The notes under the pieces were generated by a model. The model saw only the letters and a list, made by a program, of their open reading frames with translations, was not told the DNA's origin and did not search any database. Of a stretch of DNA of 64,000 nucleotides, positions 38,594 through 50,666 are shown one piece after another (the stretch's first letter is position 1; each line of letters begins with the position of its first letter). The position numbers and the translations under genes were made by a program. This stretch comes from Flavobacteriaceae bacterium (lineage in GTDB: Bacteria; Bacteroidota; Bacteroidia; Flavobacteriales; Flavobacteriaceae), in assembly GCA_024640565.1 (NCBI GenBank), contig JAHEET010000002.1, forward strand, positions 410,828-474,827, given 5' to 3'.

Positions 38594-40348
38594 ATGAAGC
38601 CTCATTTTGAGTTAAACAACGTTACCCGTAAGTTGCCCAAACATTTGCACAAGTTTGTTGTAAATCAACCTTACGAGGAATATACTCCCCAGAATCAGGC
38701 AGTTTGGAGGTATGTAATGCGAATGAATATCGATTATTTAAGCAAGGTGGCACATGCATCTTATGGAAAAGGTTTGGAAGCTACTGGTATTTCTATAGAA
38801 GAAATACCAAGAATGGAAGGGATGAATCGCATTTTAAAAGAAATTGGTTGGGCTGCAGTTTCAGTAGACGGTTTTATACCCCCCAATGCATTCATGGAAT
38901 TTCAAGCTTATAATGTACTGGTAATAGCCTCAGATATGAGAACCATCAATCATATTGCTTACACACCTGCACCCGATATTATTCATGAAGCTGCAGGACA
39001 TGCACCAATCATTGCAAATCCAGAATATGCAGAATATTTAAGACGATTTGGCGAGATTGGGAGCAAAGCAATTTCCTCTGCAAAGGATTATGAAATGTAC
39101 GAAGCTATCCGACTGTTGTCCATTTTAAAAGAGAACCCCAATTCTTCAGAAAAAGAGATCCTAGCAGCACAAAAATATGTTGAATACTTACAAGAAAATA
39201 TGGGAGTGTTGTCTGAGATGGCAAAAATAAGAAACTTACATTGGTGGACGGTAGAATATGGATTGATAGGTACTGTTGACGCGCCTAAAATTTATGGTGC
39301 AGGTTTGCTCTCATCGATTGGGGAAAGTGAGTGGTGCATGCAAGATACAGTCGAAAAAAGACCCTATTCCATTGCAGCAGCAAGCATCAATTTTGACATT
39401 ACAAAACCACAGCCACAATTATTTGTTACTCCAGACTTTGCGTATTTGAGTTTGGTGTTAGAAGAGTTTGCAAATACGATGGCATTAAGAACGGGAGGGT
39501 TGAAAGGCATTCAAGAAGTCATAAATTCTAAAAATTTAGGAACCATTGAATTGAGTACAGGAATTCAAATTTCAGGAATTTTCACAAAGGTCATTCAGCA
39601 TCGCAATAATGAGGTAGCCTACTTTCAAACATCAGGACCAACCGCACTCGCTTCAAGAGACAAAGAATTAATTGGCCATGGTGTGGTAGATCACAAGAAT
39701 GGTTTTGGAAGTCCAATAGGAAAACTCAAAGGAATCAACCTTCAAATTGAAGATATGAGTCCAAGAGACTTAAAAGCTTACGGAATTTATGAAGGCGAAT
39801 ACATAAATTTAGAATTTGAAAGCGGTATAAAAATTCAAGGAAAAGCCATTACGGGAACCCGAGATTTAAAGGGTAAAATTTTAGTAATTTCCTTTACAGA
39901 TTGTACGGTCACCTATCAAGATCAAATTCTTTTTGAACCAAGTTGGGGAATTTATGACATGGCGATTGGAAAGGAAGTAGTTTCTGCTTATTCGGGAGCA
40001 GCAGATCAGAGTTCTTTTGAGGATTTATCGAAAGTTTCTGAAACAAAAACAAAAAAAATAAATTACACTGCACAAGAAGAAGAACTCTATGCCTTGTATG
40101 CAAAAGTTAGGGCTATCAGAGCGATTTCTCCAGTCCAATCAAAAGCACTAAAAGATATTTTTGACAGGCTGGTCAACGAGCATCCTTCCGATTGGCTTTT
40201 GCCATTAGAGATTTATGAATTAGCCATTGAAAACAAATGTGATTTTTCAGAAGAAGTCTATAAATATTTACGCAAACTACAAAAGAATACCTCTTTTCAA
40301 AAGTTGATTGAAAATGGGCTACAGTTAATAAAAACAATAAACGATTAA
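38594..40348 (+). CDS. Aromatic amino acid hydroxylase (phenylalanine 4-monooxygenase-like), long form
   Basis: DIIHEAAGHAPIIANPEYAEYL Fe-binding His pair, WWTVEYGLIG; long C-terminal extension. Confidence 0.9.
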   Translation: MKPHFELNNVTRKLPKHLHKFVVNQPYEEYTPQNQAVWRYVMRMNIDYLSKVAHASYGKGLEATGISIEEIPRMEGMNRILKEIGWAAVSVDGFIPPNAFMEFQAYNVLVIASDMRTINHIAYTPAPDIIHEAAGHAPIIANPEYAEYLRRFGEIGSKAISSAKDYEMYEAIRLLSILKENPNSSEKEILAAQKYVEYLQENMGVLSEMAKIRNLHWWTVEYGLIGTVDAPKIYGAGLLSSIGESEWCMQDTVEKRPYSIAAASINFDITKPQPQLFVTPDFAYLSLVLEEFANTMALRTGGLKGIQEVINSKNLGTIELSTGIQISGIFTKVIQHRNNEVAYFQTSGPTALASRDKELIGHGVVDHKNGFGSPIGKLKGINLQIEDMSPRDLKAYGIYEGEYINLEFESGIKIQGKAITGTRDLKGKILVISFTDCTVTYQDQILFEPSWGIYDMAIGKEVVSAYSGAADQSSFEDLSKVSETKTKKINYTAQEEELYALYAKVRAIRAISPVQSKALKDIFDRLVNEHPSDWLLPLEIYELAIENKCDFSEEVYKYLRKLQKNTSFQKLIENGLQLIKTIND

Positions 40349-40357
40349 ACAGCCATT

Positions 40358-40672
40358 ATGGGATTATTTGGAATCTTCAGTCAGAAAAAAGAAACAAACG
40401 ACGTAAAAGAATATTTAGCAAAAGGAGCCGTTATTTTAGATGTGAGGTCTCTTGAAGAATGGGATGAAGCACACGGAAAGCAAGCAAAGCACATTGTATT
40501 AACAACGGTGCCATTGCAGTTAGAAGAAATTAGATCTTGGAACAAACCAATCATTGCTGTTTGTAGAAGTGGCGCACGAAGTTCGCAAGCAACACAGTTT
40601 TTAGTAAGCAATGGTTTGGATGCAATAAATGGTGGACCTTGGCAGAATGTAGATCAGTACATCATCGAGTAA
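40358..40672 (+). CDS. Rhodanese-like domain protein
   Basis: GAVILDVRSLEEWDEAH, IIAVCRSGARSSQA. Confidence 0.9.
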   Translation: MGLFGIFSQKKETNDVKEYLAKGAVILDVRSLEEWDEAHGKQAKHIVLTTVPLQLEEIRSWNKPIIAVCRSGARSSQATQFLVSNGLDAINGGPWQNVDQYIIE

Positions 40673-40682
40673 GCTAGGGTTT

Positions 40683-41639
40683 TTAAAATTTTATAAATGG
40701 AAATTCCGTTTCTATTTTTGTAATTCTCGCGGTCAAATTTGTTAAGAATTTTTGATGTTGTATGCTGTTCACATCAAACGGTTTGTGTGACAATCCTTTT
40801 TGGATGCTGTTTATTTCTTGCATTGTTTCGCAGGCTTTTTTAGCAATCCAAGTGCTTGTAAAACGCTCCCATATGTACTGAATTGCAGTCGTATTTGGGT
40901 GAATTAGATCCTCTGCATAAAAGCGGTAATCACGCAATTCATCCATCATTATTTCATAGCTTGGAAAATAATGCAACTTGGTGTTCTTGGAACGCTCAAG
41001 CAGGGCTTGTATTGCTGCAATTAAATGCGATTTGCTTTGTGTGTTTTCAACAAAACCATCTTTTAAATGACGAACTGGGGACACTGTAAAAATGATATTT
41101 ACTTGGGTATTTACCGATCGTATCAATGCAATAATTTCTGACAATGTTTCAGTAACTTCCTGCACGCTTAGTAATTCTTTAGCAAAATTTTTCTGTGGGA
41201 TCTTATGGCAATTGGCAACAATTTTATGCGATGCAGTATCTCGATACACCCAAGATGTCCCCAATGTAATAAGCAGGTGAGTAGCTTCTTTTAAAGCCAA
41301 ATTTGTTGCTGCAGTAGCTTTGTTTAGTTGTAATAAAATATCCTTTTTTACAAGTGCACTTAGTTTCGAATGCGCATCAAAACAATGCCATCGCTCATTT
41401 TGAAAAACCAAATCTTTTTGAGTATACGTTTTTTCGTGAATTGCATTTGCAACCAATGTTTTGATTGCTTTGGGATGGAATAATATTCCAAAAGGATTTT
41501 GAACGGTTTGAAACTTGAAATGATCTAATTGCGCTCCAATATTTTCCGAAAAACAAGAGCCTAGTAGTACCATTTTTGAAGCATAAGAAATTGGGTTATT
41601 AGCTTCTTTTTGTACGATTACTTTTGTTTGTAAAATCAT
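40683..41639 (-). CDS. GSCFA domain protein
   Basis: MVLLGSCFSENIGAQL; SGNH-like. Confidence 0.88.
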   Translation of the reverse strand: MILQTKVIVQKEANNPISYASKMVLLGSCFSENIGAQLDHFKFQTVQNPFGILFHPKAIKTLVANAIHEKTYTQKDLVFQNERWHCFDAHSKLSALVKKDILLQLNKATAATNLALKEATHLLITLGTSWVYRDTASHKIVANCHKIPQKNFAKELLSVQEVTETLSEIIALIRSVNTQVNIIFTVSPVRHLKDGFVENTQSKSHLIAAIQALLERSKNTKLHYFPSYEIMMDELRDYRFYAEDLIHPNTTAIQYIWERFTSTWIAKKACETMQEINSIQKGLSHKPFDVNSIQHQKFLTNLTARITKIETEFPFIKF

Positions 41640-41643
41640 TTTT

Positions 41644-44262
41644 TTAACTTAGAAACTCCTTTGCATTTTCCAATGCTTGCGGTATTCCTCCGGGGTTTTT
41701 ACCTCCTGCAGTTGCAAAGAAATTTTGACCCCCGCCACCTCCGTGAATGCATTTCCCTATTTCTCGCACTACTTTACCAGCATCATATCCTCGTTCGATA
41801 ACGAGTTCTTTCGAAATATAACAGGTCAACATTGCTTTTTCACTTGTAGGTGCACTTGCAAATACTAAAAACAAATTGGGATGTTTTTTACCTAAATCGA
41901 AAGCCAAGGTTTTGATTCCGTTTGCATCCAAATCTACTTTGGTCGCCAAAAATTGTACACCGTTTATTTCTTGAAGTTGATTGACAACCGTTTCCGAGAC
42001 ATTTTTTGCTTTGTCCCGAAGGAGTTGTTCAATTTGTTTTAGCAAAGCAGTATTTTCATCCTGTAATTTCTGAACCGCTTTTACGGGTGCTTTCGCATTG
42101 TTTAGCAATTCTTTTATTTGAAACAAGGCGTCATTATTTTCGTCATAAAAATCCCTTACTGTTTCACTTGTAATTGCTTCAATTCGTCGAATTCCAGCAG
42201 CAACGGCACCTTCCGATTTAATTTTAAAATGCCAAATATCTCCTGTATTTTTCACATGTGTTCCTCCACACAATTCAATCGAATTCCCAAATTTTATAGC
42301 ACGAACGGTATCACCATATTTTTCACCAAACAACGCCATTGCTCCATCGGCGATAGCCTTTTCCATCGAAATATTTCTACTTTCTTCTAACGGTAGTTTT
42401 AGGGCTATTTTCGCATTTACATAGCCTTCAATAGTTTTTAGTTCTTCCGCAGTTACTCTTGAAAAGTGTGAAAAGTCAAATCGCAAATAGTTGGCATTTA
42501 CAGCAGAACCTTTTTGCGCTACATGAACGCCCAACACTTCTCTTAACGCTTCATGTAAAAGGTGGGTTGCTGTATGGTTACAAGCAGTATTTTCGCGTGT
42601 GTTCTTATGAACTGTTGCGGTAAAAGTATCCCTGACGGCTGTTGGCAATTTTTTGGTGAAATGAAGGATCACATTGTTTTCTTTTTTGGTATCTAAAACT
42701 GCAATTTGGTTTCCTTGGGCGTCTGTAAAAAAGCCTTTGTCACCAACTTGTCCACCTCCTTCTGGATAAAAGGGAGTAGCGTCAAAGACCAACTGAAACA
42801 TTGCTCCCTCTTTTTTAGAAACAACCTTTCTGTAGCGTGTAATTTTTACAGGAGCACTTAAGGTATCATACCCAATAAATTCTTCTTTTGCATTGGCAAC
42901 TAAAAGTGTCCAATCCTCGGTAGACATTTCACTAGCAGCTTTTGATCTGTTTTTTTGCTTTTGCAATTCGTCTTTAAATCCTTTTTCATCGAGCGTAAAT
43001 CCTTTTTCAGAGAGAATCAACGCTGTTAGATCTACTGGAAAACCAAAGGTATCATAAAGTTCAAAAATTTGATCTCCAGCGATTTGCTTACTGTCGGCAT
43101 TTTCAATGATTTTGTCCAACAAGATCAATCCTTGGTCCAAGGTTCTTAAAAAGGAGTTTTCTTCCTCCTTAATTACATTTTCAATCAACTGTTTTTGTTC
43201 TGAAATTTCGGGAAAAGCGGCTCCCATCTGTTCCGAGAGTGTCGCCACTAATTGGTAGATAAAAGGTTCTTTTTTATGTAAGAATGTAAATCCATAACGC
43301 ACAGCTCTTCTTAAAATTCTTCGAATTACATATCCTGCACCTGTATTGCTTGGCAGTTGCCCATCGGCAATAGAGAAAGCTACAGCTCTTACGTGATCTG
43401 AAATCACACGAATGGCAATATCTTGTTGCTCCTTTGTGCCATATGTTGTGTTTGTAATTTTTTCTACTTGCTTGATTATGGGTTGAAAAACATCGGTATC
43501 GTAATTCGATTTTACGCCTTGTAAAACCATACATAAACGCTCAAATCCCATGCCAGTATCAATATGTTTGTGTGGCAAATTTTCTAAACGACCATTTGCT
43601 TTTCTGTTGTACTGCATAAAAACAAGATTCCAGATTTCCACCACATGTGGATGGTCCATATTAACCAATTCTATGCCTGGCGTTTTCGCTTTTTCTTCTT
43701 CAGATCGAAGATCGACATGAATTTCAGAACAGGGTCCACAAGGTCCTTGTTCGCCCATTTCCCAAAAGTTATCCTTTTTACTTCCTTTTACAATTTTATG
43801 CTCTGGAATCAATTCTTTCCACAAGTCGTATGCTTCTTGATCTAAAGGAAGCTTGTCTGCATCATCACTTCCTTCAAAAACACTGACATATAAAATATCT
43901 TTATCAATTTTATATACTTCCGTTAGCAATTCCCATGCCCAAGAAATGGCTTCTTTTTTAAAATAATCACCAAAAGACCAATTTCCTAACATTTCAAATA
44001 ACGTATGGTGGTAGGTGTCATAACCAACCTCTTCAAGGTCATTGTGTTTTCCAGAAACACGCAAACATTTTTGAGAATCTGCCAGTCGATTGCTTTTTGG
44101 TTTTGCATTGCCTAAGAAAAATTCTTTAAAGGGAGCCATACCAGAATTCACAAAAAGTAGTGTGGGATCATCTTTGGTAACCATGGGAGCCGAGGGTACA
44201 ATTGTATGAGATTTTTCTTTAAAAAAATCTAAAAATTGAGCACGGATTTCTTGAGATTTCAT
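41644..44262 (-). CDS. alaS: Alanyl-tRNA synthetase
   Basis: [53 protein letters not shown] editing motif; GGGGGQ. Confidence 0.97.
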   Translation of the reverse strand: MKSQEIRAQFLDFFKEKSHTIVPSAPMVTKDDPTLLFVNSGMAPFKEFFLGNAKPKSNRLADSQKCLRVSGKHNDLEEVGYDTYHHTLFEMLGNWSFGDYFKKEAISWAWELLTEVYKIDKDILYVSVFEGSDDADKLPLDQEAYDLWKELIPEHKIVKGSKKDNFWEMGEQGPCGPCSEIHVDLRSEEEKAKTPGIELVNMDHPHVVEIWNLVFMQYNRKANGRLENLPHKHIDTGMGFERLCMVLQGVKSNYDTDVFQPIIKQVEKITNTTYGTKEQQDIAIRVISDHVRAVAFSIADGQLPSNTGAGYVIRRILRRAVRYGFTFLHKKEPFIYQLVATLSEQMGAAFPEISEQKQLIENVIKEEENSFLRTLDQGLILLDKIIENADSKQIAGDQIFELYDTFGFPVDLTALILSEKGFTLDEKGFKDELQKQKNRSKAASEMSTEDWTLLVANAKEEFIGYDTLSAPVKITRYRKVVSKKEGAMFQLVFDATPFYPEGGGQVGDKGFFTDAQGNQIAVLDTKKENNVILHFTKKLPTAVRDTFTATVHKNTRENTACNHTATHLLHEALREVLGVHVAQKGSAVNANYLRFDFSHFSRVTAEELKTIEGYVNAKIALKLPLEESRNISMEKAIADGAMALFGEKYGDTVRAIKFGNSIELCGGTHVKNTGDIWHFKIKSEGAVAAGIRRIEAITSETVRDFYDENNDALFQIKELLNNAKAPVKAVQKLQDENTALLKQIEQLLRDKAKNVSETVVNQLQEINGVQFLATKVDLDANGIKTLAFDLGKKHPNLFLVFASAPTSEKAMLTCYISKELVIERGYDAGKVVREIGKCIHGGGGGQNFFATAGGKNPGGIPQALENAKEFLS

Positions 44263-44409
44263 AAAAAGGGATGGTTTCAGATTGAAAGAATTAGGTTCAT
44301 TTGTTTTTAAATATAACAACTTAAAAAAGGAGTTGTAAAAATTTTGTAAATTTGAAAAGTTTTCTTTTGGAAAATCAGTTTAAAAAACAAAAATAGTACA
44401 TTTAAGATT

Positions 44410-45372
44410 ATGGCAAAAGTAAAATATTTTTATGATGCAGACACCTTGTCTTATAGAAAAATAGAGAAGAAAAAAAGTGATTACTTTAAGCGCTCCGTAT
44501 TTTTTATTCTCGGCATATCTTTGGTAATGTTTATTGGTTTTGTGGCCCTAAGTCAAGTGATTATAACGCCTGCACACAGGGCCGATAAAGATGAGCTTGA
44601 AAATTTAAAACTGCATTATACCCTTATCAATAAGCGGCTCGATGAAAGCGCTACTATTTTAGGGCAACTCCAAGAAAGAGATAATAATATTTACCGTACC
44701 TATTTTGAAGCAGATCCAATATCTGACGATGTACGAAAAGCAGGTTTTGGTGGGGTCAATAGATACAAAGCTTTGGATGGTTTTGATAATTCTGAGATGA
44801 TCAAAGGGCTTACGAAAAATGTAGACATCCTTTCCAAACAAATTGCTGTGCAATCACAATCCTTAGATGAAATTGTCGCATTGGCAAAAGAAAAAGAGAA
44901 AATGTTGGCATCAATTCCAGCAGTCTTGCCCATAAAAAAAGGTTCTTTTTATGTTGCATCGGGGTATAAAATGAGAATGCATCCGATTTTAAAAATCAGA
45001 AAACTTCACAAAGGAATGGATTTTACTGCACCAAGAGGAACCCCAATTTATGCCGCTGGAAATGGGAGAATATACAAAGCCCAAAGAAGTAGTACTTTTG
45101 GTAAAGTTGTATACATTGACCACGGTTATGGGTACAAATCCATTTATGCACACATGAGCAAAATGACGGTAAGACGCGGGCAGCAAGTCCGAAGAGGAGA
45201 TATTATTGGATATGTTGGAAGTACCGGATTGTCTGTGGCACCTCACTTGCATTACGAGGTGCATAAAAATGGTAAAGCTTTGAATCCGATTAGTTTTTAT
45301 TATGGTGATTTAACTCCCGAAGAATTTTTAGCCATTCAACAGTCTTCAGAAGAAGGGCAGTCATTCGATTAA
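44410..45372 (+). CDS. M23 family metallopeptidase
   Basis: HKGMDFTAPRGTPIYAAGNG, GLSVAPHLHYEVHKNG. Confidence 0.93.
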   Translation: MAKVKYFYDADTLSYRKIEKKKSDYFKRSVFFILGISLVMFIGFVALSQVIITPAHRADKDELENLKLHYTLINKRLDESATILGQLQERDNNIYRTYFEADPISDDVRKAGFGGVNRYKALDGFDNSEMIKGLTKNVDILSKQIAVQSQSLDEIVALAKEKEKMLASIPAVLPIKKGSFYVASGYKMRMHPILKIRKLHKGMDFTAPRGTPIYAAGNGRIYKAQRSSTFGKVVYIDHGYGYKSIYAHMSKMTVRRGQQVRRGDIIGYVGSTGLSVAPHLHYEVHKNGKALNPISFYYGDLTPEEFLAIQQSSEEGQSFD

Positions 45373-45381
45373 TTCAACTTC

Positions 45382-45711
45382 ATGCACATAGAATTACCAG
45401 AAAAAAGATATTATAAAATTGGCGAAGTTGCAAAGGCATTTGATGTAAACACCTCTTTAATTCGTTTTTGGGAAAAAGAATTTGCCATTATCAAACCAAA
45501 AAAAAACGCGAAAGGCAATCGGCTTTTTACCCAAGAAGACATTCAGAATTTCAAGCTAATCTTTAATTTGGTAAAAGAACGCGGTTTTACTTTAGAAGGA
45601 GCCAAACAGAAGCTAAAGAAAAATCCCGATGAAATTGTCAAAAATCATGAAATTATTAGTAGATTAGAAGCAGTGAAATCAGCACTGAACAAAATTAAAA
45701 ATCAACTATAA
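45382..45711 (+). CDS. MerR-family transcriptional regulator
   Basis: KRYYKIGEVAKAFDVNTSLIRFWEKEF. Confidence 0.9.
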   Translation: MHIELPEKRYYKIGEVAKAFDVNTSLIRFWEKEFAIIKPKKNAKGNRLFTQEDIQNFKLIFNLVKERGFTLEGAKQKLKKNPDEIVKNHEIISRLEAVKSALNKIKNQL

Positions 45712-45723
45712 AACTTCAAAAAA

Positions 45724-47538
45724 ATGCCGAAAAAGTATATTGACTTAGACACTTTAAAATATATACTTTATGATGTTCGGAAATTAGAAAACTTACTAGC
45801 TAGAGAACGTTTTGAGGACCATGATATGGAATCGCTAGATTTGTTCATTGAATCTGCCAAAGAATTTTCTGATCGAGAGTTGTATCCATATTTTAAAGAA
45901 ATGGATGAAACACCTGCGCACCATAAAGATGGAACCGTCATGGTTCACAAGCAAGTAGATGTTATGATGAAAAAAGGAGGAGAATTAGGTATTATTTCTG
46001 CCTCTTTTGATTATGATGCAGGAGGAATGCAAATTCCCTTCATGGCACACCAAGCAGCCGTATATATTATGGATGCTGCAAACAATCACTTACCAGGTTA
46101 TGTAGGTTTAACTCAGGGAGCTGCAGAATTAATTATTGAATTTGGTAGCAAAGCCTTAAATGAAACCTATGTCCCAAACATGCTTTCTGGAGCTTGGGGA
46201 GGAACCATGTGTTTAACAGAGCCACAAGCTGGTAGTTCATTGTCGGATATTGTAACAAAAGCGACCCCAACTAGCGATGGTTTTTATAAAATATCGGGAC
46301 AGAAGATTTTTATTTCAGGAGGTGACCATCAGTACGCAGATAATATTGTGCATTTGGTGCTCGCAAGAATAGAAGGAGCGCCTCAAGGAACCAAAGGGAT
46401 ATCGTTATTTGTAGTTCCTAAAAACAGACCCAAGGCAGATGGAACTTTGGAATTCAACGACGTCATGACTGTTGCTGATTTTCAGAAAATGGGACAACGA
46501 GGATATTGTACCACGCATTTAGGTTTTGGCGACACAGACGATTGTAGAGGTTGGCTCGTGGGTGAAGAAAACAAAGGACTGGCACATATGTTTTTAATGA
46601 TGAATGCGGCAAGAATTGCCGTAGGTAGAGGTGCAGCAGCCATTGCTATGGCCGCTTACAGAACTTCGTTACAGTATGCAAATGAAAGACCACAAGGAAG
46701 AAAATTAACAAGCTCTGGAAAGAAAAATCCAGCAGAAAAACAAAGTTTGATCATCGAACATCCTGATGTAAGAAGGATGCTGTTGTTGCAAAAAGCCATA
46801 GCTGAAGGTTCCTTAAGTTTGGTTTTATTAGCCTCAAAGTACCATGACATTATTCACGCCTATAAAGACAAGAAAGAAAAAGAAAAATACAATTTATTGC
46901 TAGAGATGATCATTCCAATCGTAAAAACCTTTCCATCAGAAGCAGGTTCAGTATCTGTAAACAATGGATTGCAAGTTTTAGGAGGTTATGGTTTTTGTAC
47001 CGATTTCACATTGCAACAATACTATAGAGACATCCGAATTTCTGCCGTATATGAGGGGACAACCGGAATTCAATCACAAGATTTATTGGGGAGAAAAGTT
47101 ACCCTACAAAGCGGAAAAGCTCTAGAGTTATTGGCGGCAGAAATGATGCAAACCATTTCGGCGGCATCTCAACATCCAGAATTGGTACCTTATGCAAAAC
47201 AATTGGCGAGTACCTTGCAATTGTCCCAAGAGATCCTTCAAAAACTAATGCCTTTTGCTATCAAAGGAAATTATGAACGCTATTTATCGGATGCCAATTT
47301 ATTTATGGAATATATGAGTTTGGTTGTGCTCAGTTGGTTGTGGTTAGAAATGGGGGTAAATGCAAAAGATACTTTAGCCTCTGGGACTTTAAAATACGAT
47401 CTAAATTTCTATGAAAGTAAAATTCATACCATGAAATTTTATTTCAAATATGAACTCCCAAAAACAAGCTCGTTAGCAACTTCATTAATGAGTGATGAAG
47501 TACTGACAATTAAACAAGACAAAGAATACATTGTATAA
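45724..47538 (+). CDS. Acyl-CoA dehydrogenase, large (DmdC-like) type
   Basis: CLTEPQAGSSLSDIVTKA, GGYGFCTDFTLQQYYRDIRISAVYEGTTGIQ. Confidence 0.88.
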   Translation: MPKKYIDLDTLKYILYDVRKLENLLARERFEDHDMESLDLFIESAKEFSDRELYPYFKEMDETPAHHKDGTVMVHKQVDVMMKKGGELGIISASFDYDAGGMQIPFMAHQAAVYIMDAANNHLPGYVGLTQGAAELIIEFGSKALNETYVPNMLSGAWGGTMCLTEPQAGSSLSDIVTKATPTSDGFYKISGQKIFISGGDHQYADNIVHLVLARIEGAPQGTKGISLFVVPKNRPKADGTLEFNDVMTVADFQKMGQRGYCTTHLGFGDTDDCRGWLVGEENKGLAHMFLMMNAARIAVGRGAAAIAMAAYRTSLQYANERPQGRKLTSSGKKNPAEKQSLIIEHPDVRRMLLLQKAIAEGSLSLVLLASKYHDIIHAYKDKKEKEKYNLLLEMIIPIVKTFPSEAGSVSVNNGLQVLGGYGFCTDFTLQQYYRDIRISAVYEGTTGIQSQDLLGRKVTLQSGKALELLAAEMMQTISAASQHPELVPYAKQLASTLQLSQEILQKLMPFAIKGNYERYLSDANLFMEYMSLVVLSWLWLEMGVNAKDTLASGTLKYDLNFYESKIHTMKFYFKYELPKTSSLATSLMSDEVLTIKQDKEYIV

Positions 47539-48314
47539 TGACATCCATTTCAAAACAATTTAATTTAGCAGGCAAAGTAGCTATTATTACAGGATCAAGT
47601 AAGGGGATTGGAAAAGCAATTGCCAAAGGGTTGGCAGAAAATGCTGCCCAGGTAGTGATCTCAAGTAGAAGTCAAGAAGCCTGTGATGCTGTTGCCAATG
47701 AATTGAGAGCAGCCGGATTGAAAGCCATCGGAATTGCTTGCCATATTGGAAAAGCAGCTCAACGAGAAAACTTGGTGGCACAAACCATGGAGGCATTTGG
47801 CCGTATAGATATTTTAGTAAACAATGCTGCAATCAATCCCGTTTTTGGACCTATAGAGGAGGTAGATCCCGCAATTTTTGATAAAATTATGGAGGTCAAT
47901 ATAAAAGCTCCTTGGAGTTTGTCAAACCTCGTATTACCGCATTTGCAAGCTCATAAAAATGGGAGTATTATTAATATTGCTTCTGTAGAAGCATTAACCC
48001 CAGGATTCGGTTTGGGGATCTACAGTACGAGCAAAGCAGCCATTTTAATGTTGTCAAAAAATCAGGCAAAAGAATGGGGGAAACACGGCGTTCGTGTCAA
48101 TGCTATTTGTCCCGGATTGATCAAAACAAAATTTAGTGCAGCCTTGTGGCAAAACGAAAAAATACTTGGAAAGATTCAAAAAACACTTCCAAGCCAACGC
48201 ATGGGCATGCCAGAGGAAATGGTCGGTTTGGCTTGTTTGTTGGCTTCCGATGCCGGCAGCTACATGACCGGCGGCGTCTACACGGCAGATGGCGGTTATA
48301 TGATTGCAGGATAA
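47538..48314 (+). CDS. SDR family oxidoreductase
   Basis: GKVAIITGSSKGIGKAIA, NNAAINP, YSTSKAA. Confidence 0.92.
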   Translation: MTSISKQFNLAGKVAIITGSSKGIGKAIAKGLAENAAQVVISSRSQEACDAVANELRAAGLKAIGIACHIGKAAQRENLVAQTMEAFGRIDILVNNAAINPVFGPIEEVDPAIFDKIMEVNIKAPWSLSNLVLPHLQAHKNGSIINIASVEALTPGFGLGIYSTSKAAILMLSKNQAKEWGKHGVRVNAICPGLIKTKFSAALWQNEKILGKIQKTLPSQRMGMPEEMVGLACLLASDAGSYMTGGVYTADGGYMIAG

Positions 48315-48385
48315 TTATTAAAACCAATTTAGAAAGCGCGCTGTTGGAAACAGCGTTGCCTTTTTAAAAAACGAAACCCCAAATT

Positions 48386-49609
48386 ATGAATTTCGAATAC
48401 TCAGCCAAATCGATAGCGTTACAAGAAAGGTTAAGCGCTTTTATTGAAGAACATATTGTTCCTGTAGAAGCCGCTTACATTGCTTTTCAAAGTGATCCCA
48501 AGAATATGTGGCAACGTTTTCCAGCAATTGAAATGTTGAAGCAGAAAGCCAAAAAAGCCGGTCTGTGGAACTTATTTTTACCAAATAATTATGGCGATTT
48601 AAGTCCAGGGCTGACCAATTTAGAATATGCACCCTTGGCAGAAATTATGGGAAAAAAAATCTGGATTTCAGAAATTTTTAATTGTGCTGCTCCCGATACT
48701 GGAAACATGGAAGTGCTCGCGAAATATGGAAATTCAGCTCAAAAAGAAAGATGGTTAACTCCATTAATGAATGGTGAAATTCGCTCTGCATTTTTAATGA
48801 CAGAACCAGAAGTTGCCTCTTCTGACGCTACCAATATTGAAACCGCTATTGTTTTAGATGGCGATGAATATGTGATCAATGGAAGAAAATGGTGGTCCTC
48901 CGGTGCCATGGATCCCCACTGTAAAGTGGCTATTGTTATGGGTAAAACCGACGTAAATGCGGCTAGACATCAGCAGCAAAGTATGGTGTTGATTCCCATA
49001 GATACGCCCGGTTTAGAAATCATCAGACCACTTTCGGTTTTAGGATTTTATGATTCACCAGAAGGGCATGCTGAAATACAGTTGACCAATGTTCGTGTGC
49101 CCAAAGAGAACTTAATTTTAGGAGAAGGTAGGGGTTTTGAAATTGCACAAGGACGCCTTGGACCTGGTCGTATTCACCACTGTATGCGACTGGTGGGTAT
49201 GGCGCAATACGCCTTAGAAACCATGTCGCAAAGAACCCTGGAAAGAGCTACTTTTGGAAAGAAATTTTACGAATATAGCAGCATCCGACATGAAATTGCA
49301 TTGTCGCAATGTGCCATAGAGCAAGCAAGATTGTTGACCCTATCTGCAGCTGATAAAATGGATAAATTGGGCAACAAATCTGCAAAAGACCTCATCGCTA
49401 TGATTAAAATTGTAGCTCCAAATATGGCGTTAAAAGTCATTGACCGTGCCATGCAAATTCTAGGAGGTAAAGGCGTTGGGCCAGACACCTACCTGCCGCA
49501 TTATTTTGCCATTGCAAGAATGTTGCGTTTGGCAGATGGTCCCGATGAAGTACACCTATATCAATTGGGAAAAAGTTGTATTAAGAAATACGGAAATCAA
49601 CTCATATGA
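48386..49609 (+). CDS. Acyl-CoA dehydrogenase (ACAD10/11 or LvaC-like)
   Basis: [64 protein letters not shown]. Confidence 0.9.
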   Translation: MNFEYSAKSIALQERLSAFIEEHIVPVEAAYIAFQSDPKNMWQRFPAIEMLKQKAKKAGLWNLFLPNNYGDLSPGLTNLEYAPLAEIMGKKIWISEIFNCAAPDTGNMEVLAKYGNSAQKERWLTPLMNGEIRSAFLMTEPEVASSDATNIETAIVLDGDEYVINGRKWWSSGAMDPHCKVAIVMGKTDVNAARHQQQSMVLIPIDTPGLEIIRPLSVLGFYDSPEGHAEIQLTNVRVPKENLILGEGRGFEIAQGRLGPGRIHHCMRLVGMAQYALETMSQRTLERATFGKKFYEYSSIRHEIALSQCAIEQARLLTLSAADKMDKLGNKSAKDLIAMIKIVAPNMALKVIDRAMQILGGKGVGPDTYLPHYFAIARMLRLADGPDEVHLYQLGKSCIKKYGNQLI

Positions 49610-50664
49610 CTCAGCAAAACGTTCGAAAAGGAGAGGAGTTAAATACGATTTTGTTGAAGAAATTCATGCAAGCACAACAGCTTATCACTTCGGTAGAAAG
49701 TGACTTGTATGTGGAACAGTTTACCCATGGATTTTCTAATTTGACCTACCTGTTGCGAATTGAAAATAAAGAATATGTGTTAAGAAAGCCCCCGATTGGT
49801 GCGATCAAAAGAGGCCATGATATGGGACGCGAATTTAAAGTACAAAGTGGTTTGGAAACGGCTTTTCCAAAGGTGCCAAAAATGTATGCATTTTCAGAAG
49901 ATCTAACTATTTTAGGAAGTCCGTTTTACCTGATGGAAAAAATAAAAGGCATCATTTTAAATTTTAAAGAAGCCAAGCGAAGAAAGTTAGCCCCCAAAGA
50001 TTATAAGACCATCGCAAACTCATGGTTAGATACTTTAGTAGCCTTGCATAACGTAGATTACAAAACCATTGGGTTGGCCGATTTAGGAAGGCCAGAAGGC
50101 TATGTAGCAAGACAGGTAACCAATTGGAGCAAACAGTATGTGAAAGCAAAGACAGACGACTACCCAGAAGCGGAATTTGTAATGCAATGGATGGAAGAAA
50201 ACCAACCCACACGTTACGATCATTGCTTAATTCACAACGATTATAAATACGACAATGTTGTTTTTAAAGACGATACTTGGCAAGAGGTGACTGCAATTCT
50301 AGATTGGGAAATGGCTACTTTAGGAGATCCTTTAATGGATGTAGGGACTTCTTTGGGGTATTGGACGGTAGCTACCGATCAAGAATTTGTAAAACAAGGA
50401 ATTCCATCGCCCACCATTTTTGAAGGCAATCCTGTTCGCAGTGATCTTGTAAAAATGTACGCTAAAAAATCGGGAAGATCCATTGATAATTTCGTATTTT
50501 ATTATGTGTACGGTTTGTTTAAAATAGCCGTTATTGCCCAACAAATTTATTATCGATATCAGCAAGGTTGGACTACAGACCCGCGTTTTGCTAATTTGAA
50601 CAAAGCAGCCGAATTATGCTGTAAATTAGCCGTAAAATCGATAAAAACGAACAAAATTGACTAA
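49606..50664 (+). CDS. APH-fold phosphotransferase (ACAD10/11 kinase domain or LvaA-like)
   Basis: [57 protein letters not shown]. Confidence 0.9.
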   Translation: MTQQNVRKGEELNTILLKKFMQAQQLITSVESDLYVEQFTHGFSNLTYLLRIENKEYVLRKPPIGAIKRGHDMGREFKVQSGLETAFPKVPKMYAFSEDLTILGSPFYLMEKIKGIILNFKEAKRRKLAPKDYKTIANSWLDTLVALHNVDYKTIGLADLGRPEGYVARQVTNWSKQYVKAKTDDYPEAEFVMQWMEENQPTRYDHCLIHNDYKYDNVVFKDDTWQEVTAILDWEMATLGDPLMDVGTSLGYWTVATDQEFVKQGIPSPTIFEGNPVRSDLVKMYAKKSGRSIDNFVFYYVYGLFKIAVIAQQIYYRYQQGWTTDPRFANLNKAAELCCKLAVKSIKTNKID

Positions 50665-50666
50665 AA

